Assembly (NCBI RefSeq): GCF_050633145.1
Contig: NZ_JBOEFY010000041.1
Span: 104,239 to 168,238, forward strand
DNA from: Kordia sp050633145
Lineage (GTDB): Bacteria > Bacteroidota > Bacteroidia > Flavobacteriales > Flavobacteriaceae
Length of the DNA: 64,000 nt
Direction: 5' to 3'
Both the position numbers and the translations under genes were made by a program. The notes below the pieces were generated by a model. It ran no database searches and was not told the DNA's origin. It was given only the letters and a program-made list of their open reading frames with translations. This document shows, one piece after another, positions 51,766-60,443 of the stretch. Each line of letters begins with the position of its first letter. Position 1 is the stretch's first letter.

Positions 51766-54381
51766 TTAAAACATGTATTGTAATGTAAGAGAGATTGATC
51801 TTCCAGGTAAAGGTCTTGCTCTTACAATATTTGTTTGTCCTTCTACAATACTTCCTTCCTCTGATTCTGTAATTCCTAAAGAATCAAATATATTATTTGC
51901 TGCTATGTTTACGTTTAGTGATTTTGTGATCCCAACATTAACAAAACTGTTTACTATTAAAAATCCTGGCATTACCAATTCGTTAGAATCTTGTGCAAAT
52001 GCTTTCGATTGTCCTATGAAACTTAATCCAACTGAATTTTGTTTTTCATTTCCAAAGTTATATGATGGAATTAAGTTATAAATGAAATCTGGTTGTCTTC
52101 TTGGCGTGTTTCCTGCGTTGTCTCCAGAATCTACTTCTGCGTCTGTCCAAGTAATTGCTCCACGTAAACTGAAGTCATTAAATCTGTAAAAACCTTCTAA
52201 TTCAATACCCAATGACTTGTAATCATTTTCAACGATACTATTTGTAGATGCTTCAAATCCGCCTTCTTCTTCTGTTTTTGCGTAGAATGCTGTTGCATAG
52301 ATTGCTCCGTTTTCAAAACCTCTCTTATATCCTATTTCTGCCTGATTGATAAAATCTAATGCATTTATACGATCTCCATCTAAATAATCTAATCCCGAGA
52401 ATAAAATACGATCTGCTTTTGCAGAAGCACCTCTACTGTAACGCCCGAAAACAGCTTGATTGTCTTGTAATTTATAGTTCAATCCTAATGAATACGATAC
52501 ATAGTCGTAATCGTAATCTACGGCAGTAGGATTTGCAGTATCAACAGCAAATACATTTTGCTCTGGCACAGAAATAACTCCATCATTGTTGACATCAAAT
52601 TCTCTTTCTGTTCCACTTGTAAATGAACCTGAAACACGTCCTTTGTCATAACGTAAACTTGCATCAATAGTAAACTTATCAGATGCTTCTAGTATAAAAT
52701 TCACGTACGGAGCAGAAACATTGTAGTCCGTATCATAGTTTCTGTGTAAATTCCCCCAAAAAGGAGTTCCATACGCATACAAACCATTTTCACTCAACGC
52801 GCCACCTGTTGCATCAAATACATTAATTAAACGTGCATTATCATCGTTTACTTCTTGTAAATATGAATTCCATAACCATGACATTGAAATACTTTGAAAT
52901 GATTTGAAATATCCTACGGTAACATCTAAATTATCAAACGATTTAGATAATTTGAAATCGTTCATAAAATTATTGAAGTTGTTTAGTTCTACATCAAACA
53001 TGTGAATTCTAGCAACTAAACTGCTTCCACTTACTGGAGTTCCATCTGTAAAAGCTAGTGTTGAACCTGTTCCAAAAGAATCTGCTATAGTAGTTGCATC
53101 TGCTACTTGCGATGGAAATGGCGATACAAAAGCTCCGTTATTAGAAGAAAAACGTCCATTGTTACTTACTTTCCAGTTATTTCCTAAATCAAAATTAGCT
53201 TGCATTCCAACTGAAGTTGATATTGGACGCATTCCATCTGTTACATCACCTCTACGTAATTGTCCATCAGCACCAAGTCCAACTGTTTGTGTCAAATTTG
53301 CACTGTGTAACGATCCTGTAGTAGCATCAAAGTTTGGCGCATTTCCCCAATCTGGATCACTATTTGTACCTGTTACTTGTATTGGCATTGGTAAGTATGC
53401 AGCAGCTCTATCATTAAGGTATTTTGCATACACACGTATTGAACCTTTTTCAAACTCTTTTGTTAAGCTTAATTTCAATTGTCCTCCATTATTGGCTGTA
53501 AATCCTGTTTCACGGACACCTTCTCCAGCTCTGTAAAATCCACCTGTGTGAAAGTATAAACCATCTCCTATTTTTGAACCATAACTAAAATCAGTTCTGA
53601 ACGAGTTGTAATCCAGACCAAATGTAGTTCCGATAGCTCCACCTTCATTTTTTCCTGTTTTATTGATAATATTGATAATTCCACCAGGTCCGTTTGACGT
53701 TAATGTTGACGCTGAACCTCCTCGAATTGCTTCTATTCTTTTTACGTTATAATCAAATCGAGTAAAAATATCTGCTGTTCCAAAAGAAATATCACCATAT
53801 AATAATACCGGTAAGCCATCTTCTTGTAATTGTACGTATTTAGATCCGCCAGAAGATATTGGCACACCGCGTACTGCGATGTTTGCGTTCCCTTCTCCAC
53901 CAGATGATTCTGCACGAATACCAGGAATTGTTCTAAAAATTTCTGCGGTAGTTCTTGGTGCCGATTGTTTTATAGTTGCAGGCTGCATACTTGTAACAGA
54001 TATACTCGATTCTATTTTTGACCTCGGATTTACTACACCTGTAATAATTACTTGATCTAAAGATTCGGCATCGTCTGCTAATGTTATTTTAAGTACAATA
54101 GCACTTCCGTTTGCTGTTATTGATTGACTGTACGTTGAATATCCTATTGAAGAAGCTTTCAATGTATAAGTTCCATCTTCCACATTTGTAATAGCAAACT
54201 TTCCATCAAAATCAGTAACGGCTCCTTTTGTAGTTCCGTCAAGAATAATATTTACACCTGGGATAGGCATTCCTTTTTGATCATTTACAGTACCTGAAAT
54301 TTTGGTTTGCGCAAATGATAACGTCGTAACCAAAAGTAATAATAAGGAACAAAGACCTTTTAAGTTAGTATAGTTTTTCAT
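51766..54381 (-). CDS. TonB-dependent outer-membrane receptor (no SusD partner)
   Basis: 871 residues. Signal peptide, then a carboxypeptidase-like regulatory domain (KISGTVNDQKGMPIPGVNI to about 105), then a plug with FRTIPGIRAESSGGEGNANI, IRGVP-type box and GSASTLTSNGPGGIINIINK, and a 22-strand barrel ending in ISLTLQYMF. The C-terminal aromatic residue is as expected. No SusD gene is adjacent, so this is not a classical SusCD pair. It probably takes up a sugar for the neighbouring sucrose-like genes. Two LacI-type operators lie upstream of the start. Confidence 0.92.
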   Translation of the reverse strand: MKNYTNLKGLCSLLLLLVTTLSFAQTKISGTVNDQKGMPIPGVNIILDGTTKGAVTDFDGKFAITNVEDGTYTLKASSIGYSTYSQSITANGSAIVLKITLADDAESLDQVIITGVVNPRSKIESSISVTSMQPATIKQSAPRTTAEIFRTIPGIRAESSGGEGNANIAVRGVPISSGGSKYVQLQEDGLPVLLYGDISFGTADIFTRFDYNVKRIEAIRGGSASTLTSNGPGGIINIINKTGKNEGGAIGTTFGLDYNSFRTDFSYGSKIGDGLYFHTGGFYRAGEGVRETGFTANNGGQLKLSLTKEFEKGSIRVYAKYLNDRAAAYLPMPIQVTGTNSDPDWGNAPNFDATTGSLHSANLTQTVGLGADGQLRRGDVTDGMRPISTSVGMQANFDLGNNWKVSNNGRFSSNNGAFVSPFPSQVADATTIADSFGTGSTLAFTDGTPVSGSSLVARIHMFDVELNNFNNFMNDFKLSKSFDNLDVTVGYFKSFQSISMSWLWNSYLQEVNDDNARLINVFDATGGALSENGLYAYGTPFWGNLHRNYDTDYNVSAPYVNFILEASDKFTIDASLRYDKGRVSGSFTSGTEREFDVNNDGVISVPEQNVFAVDTANPTAVDYDYDYVSYSLGLNYKLQDNQAVFGRYSRGASAKADRILFSGLDYLDGDRINALDFINQAEIGYKRGFENGAIYATAFYAKTEEEGGFEASTNSIVENDYKSLGIELEGFYRFNDFSLRGAITWTDAEVDSGDNAGNTPRRQPDFIYNLIPSYNFGNEKQNSVGLSFIGQSKAFAQDSNELVMPGFLIVNSFVNVGITKSLNVNIAANNIFDSLGITESEEGSIVEGQTNIVRARPLPGRSISLTLQYMF

Positions 54382-54455
54382 TGTATTATTTATAGTTTTT
54401 TGGATTAATTTTTAGCTAAATTATATTTATGATGCTACTATTTTACATTTTTCTC

Positions 54456-54473
54456 ATCGAAAACGTTTTCGAT
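54456..54473. promoter_or_regulatory. LacI-type operator 1
   Basis: ATCGAAAACGTTTTCGAT is a perfect 18-bp palindrome with the central CG step typical of LacI/GalR operators. It lies 74 bp upstream of the TonB receptor and 67 bp upstream of the LacI gene. Confidence 0.88.
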
Positions 54474-54478
54474 TTTAC

Positions 54479-54492
54479 CGAAAACGTTTTCG
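54479..54492. promoter_or_regulatory. LacI-type operator 2
   Basis: CGAAAACGTTTTCG is the core of operator 1 repeated. The two centres are 21 bp apart, two helical turns, which places two dimers on the same DNA face. Confidence 0.88.
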
Positions 54493-54540
54493 ATTTTGTA
54501 TTTTGGTCATTCTTTAAATAAAAAAACTACTTTAGTTTCC

Positions 54541-55563
54541 ATGAAACCAGTTACTTTAAAAGATATCGCAGAGACTTTAGGGATTTCTGTCACTACAGTA
54601 TCAAAAGCTTTAAAAGGATATCCTGATGTTAGTAAAAAAACCCGTGCTTTAGTTAAAGAGCTTGCCGAAACATTGAACTATAAGCCCAATGCTTTCGCCG
54701 TTAATTTACGAACGGAAGAATCTAAAACAATCGGTTTGATTATTCCTGAGATTGTACATCACTTTTTTTCAAGCGTGATTAAAGGAATTATAAGTCAGGC
54801 AGAAAAGAAAGGGTATTTGGTTATCATTTTGCAATCGAATGAGTCGTATGCCTTAGAGAAGAAACAACTTGACTTGTTGATGAATAAACGTGTCGACGGA
54901 ATTCTGATATCACTCGCTAACGGAACAGCCGATTTTAAACACATTACCGATATCATGGATCAAGGGAAACCAATTGTAATGTTTGATAAGATTGCCAAAA
55001 TTGTCAAATGTTCTAAAGTTATTATAGATGATAGAAAAGCAGCTTACACAGCAACTCAGCATTTAATTGATACAGGATGCAAGCGTATTGCCCATTTTAG
55101 AGGTCCATTGTTACCACAAAATTCTATTGATCGTTTTTTGGGTTATAAGAAAGCCTTGCTCGATAATAATATGACATACGATCCTTCTTTGGTTTATATT
55201 TTTGACGACATGACTTTTGAAGTAGGCGAAATGTTTGCTCGGAAAATTTTATCGGAACATACAGATGTAGATGGCATTTTTGTCAATACCGATTTAGTTG
55301 CCATTGGCGCAATTACTGAATTCAATAGACAAAATATCAAAATCCCTGAAGATATTTCTATTGTTGGTTTTAGCAATTGGTTTATGTCTTCTGCCATTAC
55401 ACCTTCTTTGACAACAATTAATCAACCAGGTTTTGAAATGGGAAAAATGGCATTTAAACAATTATATAAAGAGTTAAAAGCTAAGAAAAAGAAAAAAGAT
55501 ATCGTTCCTAAAATTATTGAACTTGAAACGAAATTGGTGAAGCGAAATTCTACACGATTTTAA
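54541..55563 (+). CDS. LacI-family transcriptional regulator
   Basis: 340 residues from the ATG at 54541 (MKPVTLKDIAETLGISVTTV); the reading from 54496 adds 15 residues with no role and runs into the operator zone. The HTH with SKALKGYPDVSKKTR is followed by the periplasmic-binding-like domain (IIPEIVHHFFSSVIKGI, GILISLANG, VIIDDRKAAYTATQHLI, FVNTDLVAIGAI). It is the likely repressor or activator of the divergent sugar operon, using the twin palindromes upstream. Confidence 0.93.
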   Translation: MKPVTLKDIAETLGISVTTVSKALKGYPDVSKKTRALVKELAETLNYKPNAFAVNLRTEESKTIGLIIPEIVHHFFSSVIKGIISQAEKKGYLVIILQSNESYALEKKQLDLLMNKRVDGILISLANGTADFKHITDIMDQGKPIVMFDKIAKIVKCSKVIIDDRKAAYTATQHLIDTGCKRIAHFRGPLLPQNSIDRFLGYKKALLDNNMTYDPSLVYIFDDMTFEVGEMFARKILSEHTDVDGIFVNTDLVAIGAITEFNRQNIKIPEDISIVGFSNWFMSSAITPSLTTINQPGFEMGKMAFKQLYKELKAKKKKKDIVPKIIELETKLVKRNSTRF

Positions 55564-55581
55564 ATATTAATATTTAAAAAA

Positions 55582-55620
55582 CAAGAAAGCCTTACTATTG
55601 CTAGTAAGGCTTTTTTCTTG
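55582..55620. terminator. Terminator after the LacI gene
   Basis: CAAGAAAGCCTTACTA and TAGTAAGGCTTTTTTCTTG form a long stem with a short loop and a T-run. It lies just before the tRNA cluster. Confidence 0.88.
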
Positions 55621-55694
55621 TGAGCCCGATAGGATTCGAACCTATGACCGCCTCCTTAGAAGGGAGGTGCTCTATCCAGCTGAGCTACGAGCCC
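55621..55694 (-). tRNA. tRNA-Arg (anticodon TCT)
   Basis: On the minus strand, acceptor GGGCTCG with its partner, D-arm AGCTCAGC, anticodon loop CTTCTAA and T-arm GGTTCGAATCC form a complete cloverleaf. CCA is not encoded. Confidence 0.95.
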
Positions 55695-55709
55695 GTAACT
55701 CTAATGTAG

Positions 55710-55784
55710 TCGGGGTGGCAGGATTCGAACCTGCGACCTCCGCGTCCCAAACGCGGCGCGATAACCGGGCTACGCTACACCCCG
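55710..55784 (-). tRNA. tRNA-Pro (anticodon TGG)
   Basis: Acceptor CGGGGTG pairs with CACCCCG; the loop TTTGGGA holds anticodon TGG, and the T-arm has GGTTCGAATCC. It follows tRNA-Ser and precedes tRNA-Arg on the minus strand. Confidence 0.95.
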
Positions 55785-55810
55785 AAAAGTTACAAAAAAA
55801 TCAAAAAAAG

Positions 55811-55892
55811 CGGAGAGACTGGGATTCGAACCCAGGCATCCCGAAGGATGACAGCTTAGCAGGCTGCTGCATTACCACTCTGCCACCTCTCC
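55811..55892 (-). tRNA. tRNA-Ser (anticodon GCT)
   Basis: Acceptor GGAGAGG pairs with its partner TCTCTCC. The loop CTGCTAA holds anticodon GCT. The long variable arm with a GCATCCCGAAGGATG-type stem is typical of serine tRNAs. Confidence 0.95.
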
Positions 55893-56042
55893 AATATTTC
55901 TTATGATTTAAGAACTTACACAATTGTGAAATTGCGGTTGCAAATGTAACAGTTCATTTTGTATGAAGCAACTATTTAAGGCTTTTTTTTAGTGTTTTTT
56001 TCTATTTTTTTTGCAATAATTTAATTTTCAATTACCTACTGA

Positions 56043-58136
56043 TTATTCTGGATATTCAATTCGTAAATGATATATGTTGTTTAGCTTCTTTTTGAGCACT
56101 TTTTTTATGGTTACAATTTCTTTTAAAGTGATGTCAGCATTCATAAATTGCTGCGCTTCCATTTGCTTGTCTATAATGCGTTCTACAAATTGATCTATTT
56201 TTTGTGATGTAGGTTCTTTTAAACTTTTAGAAGCTGCCTCTACCGAATCTGCCATCATGAGAATTGCCGTTTCTTTTGAAAATGGAATCGGTCCAGGATA
56301 TTGAAATTTTTCTATAGCTACATCTTCATCTAGTTCTTTTGCTTTTTGATAGAAGTAATACACCGTAGAAGTTCCGTGATGTGTACGAATGAAATCGATG
56401 ATTCTATCTGGTAATTTGTTGCTTTTAGCTATTTCAATTCCATCCAATACATGATCTATAATGGTTTTTGCACTTTCATCTGGCGCCAATTCATCATGTG
56501 GATTTACCGAAGTTGCCTGATTTTCAATAAAAAACGTCGGATTGGTCATTTTTCCAATATCATGATACAATGCTCCTACCCTAACCAACATGGTATTTGC
56601 TCCTATTTCACTTGCTGCAGCTTCCGCTAGATTTGCAACTTGAAGTGAATGATGAAAAGTTCCTGGCGCTTCGTTTGCGAGTCGTTTCAATAGTTTTGAA
56701 TTGGTGTCAGAGAGTTCCAATAAAGATACATCTGACACAAGTCCAAACATCTTTTCATAAATATAAATTAATGGCTGTACAAATAAAGTTGCCAATCCAC
56801 AGAGCATAAATTGCATGAAATAAATCCAAATTACATGTAAACTCCCCGATTCGTTTCTACTGAAGACTTCCGAAAACTTAATTCCACCTTCATGTGTTAT
56901 GTAAAACGCAAAATAAGCTACGATATAGATCAATGTGATCTGTCCGACAGAAATAAAGAGATTCGCTCGCTTATATAGCTCTGAGACGGTTAAAATGGTA
57001 ACGATTCCTGCAATAATTTGTAAAAAGATATATTCCGAACTATTCGGCACAATAAAACCTAATAACAATACTGTAAGTACATGTGCAAATAAACCTAAAC
57101 GTGCGTCAAAAAACGCTTTTAAGATTAAAGGCAAAATACATAAAGGTACTATATATACGTAGTTTGAATCATACTTTACAACCAAAGTCGTCAATACAAT
57201 CATGAATACAATATTCATAAAGATAAAGGTGACTTTATTGTTGTTTTCATAAATTTCCGGGCGGTATTTTCGAATAAATAATAACAGCATCATTAAGGCT
57301 AATGCTACTAAAATAATATACCCAAATACAATCCAATTGTAGTTTGACTTATTCCAAACCTGTGATTCGTATTCTTTTTTGAGTGAATTTAATTGTTTTA
57401 ACTTCTGTCCTTCCACCACTTCTCCTTTGGCGATGATTCGAATGTTTTTTTGCACATTTCCATGAACAGGAGAAATTCCGCTTAATTCCTGTGCTAGTAC
57501 AGAGTTTGTATGTTCTTGATTTATAGCAACATTGGGATCAAGAATTTCAAAAAAGAGATTATATATAAGCGTTTCGTAGTTTTCAAGCCCTTCTCGTTCT
57601 GCAAACTTTTTAATATATTCTCGAAGGTTATTTAGCTTTATAAAGCGATCATAACTCACCGCTCCTTTGTCCTCATTATTCTCAATCAATTCTACCAACT
57701 TATTTGATTTAGATTCATCGACTACAGCAATGATTCCACTACGATAAAAATTATCTAGTAATTGACTCGTTTTACGTTTTAAGCTATTAAATCCGCCTGT
57801 ATCAATGAGACTGTCTATAGAAAATAATTGATTGAATTGTTTGTCGTAATTGTTTTTAACACGTGTTACAACTTCGCTATTATATTCATAATAAGTTTTG
57901 GCATTGGCGGTACGCAACGTTTTCTCTTCTTCAAGTTCTTTAGCTGTTTTTGCTATAGGGAAGTCAAAAGGAGCTACCAAAGTTTCATACTGCCAAGGTT
58001 TTCCTTTTTGAAACTCATACTGAAACTTTCCTCCTTTCGGGAAAAGATATACTACCAATACTGTGGTAAGAATGTGCAAAAGTAGTTTATATATAAACGA
58101 TTGATTTTTATATAACTTAGTGATGAGCTTCTTCAT
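56043..58136 (-). CDS. pgpH: PgpH-like 7TM-HD cyclic-di-AMP phosphodiesterase
   Basis: 697 residues. An N-terminal membrane segment, a large extracytoplasmic 7TMR-HDED region (about 60-265), seven transmembrane helices (about 270-480), and a cytosolic HD domain with FHHSLQVANLAEAA, LYHDIGKMTNP (His525-Asp526) and DRIIDFIRTHHGTS. PgpH enzymes degrade cyclic-di-AMP and so influence cell-wall and potassium balance. It is divergent from the thiolase gene. Confidence 0.9.
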   Translation of the reverse strand: MKKLITKLYKNQSFIYKLLLHILTTVLVVYLFPKGGKFQYEFQKGKPWQYETLVAPFDFPIAKTAKELEEEKTLRTANAKTYYEYNSEVVTRVKNNYDKQFNQLFSIDSLIDTGGFNSLKRKTSQLLDNFYRSGIIAVVDESKSNKLVELIENNEDKGAVSYDRFIKLNNLREYIKKFAEREGLENYETLIYNLFFEILDPNVAINQEHTNSVLAQELSGISPVHGNVQKNIRIIAKGEVVEGQKLKQLNSLKKEYESQVWNKSNYNWIVFGYIILVALALMMLLLFIRKYRPEIYENNNKVTFIFMNIVFMIVLTTLVVKYDSNYVYIVPLCILPLILKAFFDARLGLFAHVLTVLLLGFIVPNSSEYIFLQIIAGIVTILTVSELYKRANLFISVGQITLIYIVAYFAFYITHEGGIKFSEVFSRNESGSLHVIWIYFMQFMLCGLATLFVQPLIYIYEKMFGLVSDVSLLELSDTNSKLLKRLANEAPGTFHHSLQVANLAEAAASEIGANTMLVRVGALYHDIGKMTNPTFFIENQATSVNPHDELAPDESAKTIIDHVLDGIEIAKSNKLPDRIIDFIRTHHGTSTVYYFYQKAKELDEDVAIEKFQYPGPIPFSKETAILMMADSVEAASKSLKEPTSQKIDQFVERIIDKQMEAQQFMNADITLKEIVTIKKVLKKKLNNIYHLRIEYPE

Positions 58137-58387
58137 TAAACGAATATATGTTAATAATCAAAAGTACTAAAATTAACTGTGTCTTATATATTTGTAAATC
58201 CCAATTTTTAGAAGTCTGCCAGACAAAGCCTAAATTATAAGTTGATCAACTTATGCTATCTGTCATATTTTCATGTTGTAAACTTGTTATAAGACTCTGT
58301 TTTTTTTTATCTCTTAAATTGATAATTTATACTGAATTCTTCTAAAAAATAATTAAATTCGCAACTATTAAACTATAAGCAAAAATC
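58137..58387. promoter_or_regulatory. Divergent promoter region with two palindromes
   Basis: This 251-bp spacer contains GTCTGCCAGAC at 58213-58223 and ATAAGTTGATCAACTTAT at 58237-58254, a perfect 18-bp palindrome. A TACTTTTG on the minus strand (58159-58166) fits the flavobacterial -7 pattern for pgpH. The palindromes may bind a dimeric regulator of the thiolase gene. Confidence 0.6.
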
Positions 58388-59566
58388 ATGAGTAAAAAAG
58401 TTGTTATTGTTGCAGCTGCAAGAACTCCAATCGGAAGTTTTTTAGGTGCTTTATCTACTATACCAGCTCCAAAGTTAGGAGCAACAGCTATTAAAGGTGC
58501 TTTGGCACAAATAAATTTAGCTCCAGAACACGTTGAAGAAGTGATTATGGGAAATGTTGTTCAAGCTGGTACTGGACAAGCTCCTGCTAGACAAGCCGCA
58601 ATTTTTGCTGGAATTCCAGATACAGTTCCATGTACTACCGTAAATAAAGTATGTGCTTCAGGAATGAAAGCTGTAATGCAAGCAACACAAGCTATTGCTT
58701 TAGGCGATGCTGATATTGTTGTTGCTGGAGGAATGGAAAATATGAGTTTAATTCCACATTATTACCATGCAAGAACTGCTACAAAATTTGGTCCTGCTAA
58801 AATGGAAGACGGAATGCAGAAAGATGGTTTGGTAGATGTATATGACAATGTAGCAATGGGCGTTTGTGCAGATGCATGCGCTACAGAATATGATTTTTCA
58901 AGAGAAGACCAAGATGCCTTTGCAATACAATCGTATGAACGTTCTGCAAAAGCGTGGGCAGATGGAAAATTCGCAAATGAAGTCGTTCCTGTTGAAGTTC
59001 CACAAAGAAGAGGTGAACCTGTTATTGTGAACGAGGACGAAGAATACAAGAACGTAAAAATGGAAAAGATTCCTAATTTACGTGCAGCCTTTACAAAAGA
59101 TGGCACAGTTACTGCCGCAAATGCTTCTACTATTAATGATGGTGCTGGAGCAATGGTATTAATGAGTGCTGAAAAAGCAGAAGAATTAGGATTGACACCT
59201 TTAGCAACTGTAAAAGGATATGCCGATGCAGCACATGAACCAAAATGGTTTACAACTGCGCCAGCAAAAGCACTTCCAAAAGCATTAGCAAAAGCAAATG
59301 TAAGTATTGACGATGTTGATTATTTTGAATTCAATGAAGCATTCTCTATTGTTGGATTGGCAAATATGAAAATCCTTGGACTTACTGATGATAAAGTGAA
59401 TGTAAATGGTGGAGCTGTTTCTTTAGGACATCCATTAGGATGCTCTGGAGTACGTATTCTAATTACTTTATTAAATGTTTTAGCACAAAATGATGCAAAA
59501 ATAGGAGCCGCAGCTATTTGCAATGGCGGTGGTGGTGCTTCTGCATTTGTTGTTGAAAGAGCTTAA
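58388..59566 (+). CDS. Acetyl-CoA C-acetyltransferase (thiolase)
   Basis: 392 residues. Active-site Cys in NKVCASGMKA (near residue 88), NEAFSI with the catalytic His later, and GHPLGCSGVRILITLL with the second Cys. Thiolases condense two acetyl-CoA or cleave 3-ketoacyl-CoA. The short chain and sequence favour the acetoacetyl-CoA type. A C40 peptidase gene follows after 34 bp. Confidence 0.95.
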   Translation: MSKKVVIVAAARTPIGSFLGALSTIPAPKLGATAIKGALAQINLAPEHVEEVIMGNVVQAGTGQAPARQAAIFAGIPDTVPCTTVNKVCASGMKAVMQATQAIALGDADIVVAGGMENMSLIPHYYHARTATKFGPAKMEDGMQKDGLVDVYDNVAMGVCADACATEYDFSREDQDAFAIQSYERSAKAWADGKFANEVVPVEVPQRRGEPVIVNEDEEYKNVKMEKIPNLRAAFTKDGTVTAANASTINDGAGAMVLMSAEKAEELGLTPLATVKGYADAAHEPKWFTTAPAKALPKALAKANVSIDDVDYFEFNEAFSIVGLANMKILGLTDDKVNVNGGAVSLGHPLGCSGVRILITLLNVLAQNDAKIGAAAICNGGGGASAFVVERA

Positions 59567-59600
59567 TTTTTCAATCCAAAAAAACACCCGATTTTAATAC

Positions 59601-60347
59601 ATGCAATACGGAATTTGCAATTTAAGTATTGTTCCGCTTCGTGCCGAACCAAGCGATATGAGTGAACTTGTATCGCAAGTGCTGTATGGAGAACATTTTA
59701 AAGTACTGGAACAACGTAAGAAATGGAGCAAGGTTCGCATTGCCTTTGATAAGTATGAAGGTTGGATTGATAATAAACAGTATTTAGAAGTTACTGAAGA
59801 TATTTACAAAGAAAAAGACAAAGAAGATTTAATTTTATCTTCCGACTTAGTAGAGTTTATCACAGATGAAACACTATTAATGCCTATTCCTATCGGATCT
59901 GTATTAAACTCCATGGAATTACTTTCACATGACCATGATGGAAACACAATAAGCGGAATTATTTCTAAAGAAAATATCATTAAAACTTCATACATGTATT
60001 TAGGTGCGCCATATTTATGGGGCGGAAAAACACCTTTCGGAATTGATTGTTCTGGCTTTACACAAATGGTATATAAGCTTAATGGCTATAAGTTGTTGCG
60101 TGATGCTTCTCAACAAGCAACCCAAGGTGAAGCATTAAGTTTTATTGAAGAAAGTGAACCTGGTGATTTGGCATTTTTTGACAATGAAGAAGGAAAAATT
60201 ATTCATGTCGGAATCATTATGGAAGACAACTATATTATTCATGCACATGGAAAAGTTCGCATTGATCGTATTGACCATTCAGGAATTTTTAATGTGGAAA
60301 CCAACAGACATACACATAGACTTCGTGTAATTAAGAAAATCATTTAA
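59601..60347 (+). CDS. NlpC/P60 (C40) peptidase with N-terminal SH3 region
   Basis: 248 residues. Two SH3-like parts in the first 125 residues (SKVRIAFDKYEGWIDNKQYL) precede the NlpC/P60 domain with Cys150 (GIDCSGF), His202 (IIHVGII) and His214 (IIHAHG). Such enzymes cut peptide stems of cell wall. There is no signal peptide, so it may act on recycled muropeptides in the cytosol. Confidence 0.9.
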   Translation: MQYGICNLSIVPLRAEPSDMSELVSQVLYGEHFKVLEQRKKWSKVRIAFDKYEGWIDNKQYLEVTEDIYKEKDKEDLILSSDLVEFITDETLLMPIPIGSVLNSMELLSHDHDGNTISGIISKENIIKTSYMYLGAPYLWGGKTPFGIDCSGFTQMVYKLNGYKLLRDASQQATQGEALSFIEESEPGDLAFFDNEEGKIIHVGIIMEDNYIIHAHGKVRIDRIDHSGIFNVETNRHTHRLRVIKKII

Positions 60348-60386
60348 GCTTAAGTTTTATACAGAAAGAAACTTAAAAAATAAACA

Positions 60387-60423
60387 TAAAAAAACCTCAC
60401 AATCTACATTGCGAGGTTTTTTG
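60387..60423. terminator. Bidirectional terminator
   Basis: ACCTCACAAT and ATTGCGAGGT pair with one mismatch around a CTAC loop, with A- and T-runs on both sides. It separates the converging C40 peptidase and TPR genes. Confidence 0.8.
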
Positions 60424-60443
60424 TTTTATATAAAGTAAGCAGA

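Noticed and set aside
55598..55906. 102-codon plus-strand ORF over the tRNA cluster
   Set aside because: It is antisense translation of three tRNA genes, a well-known false ORF.
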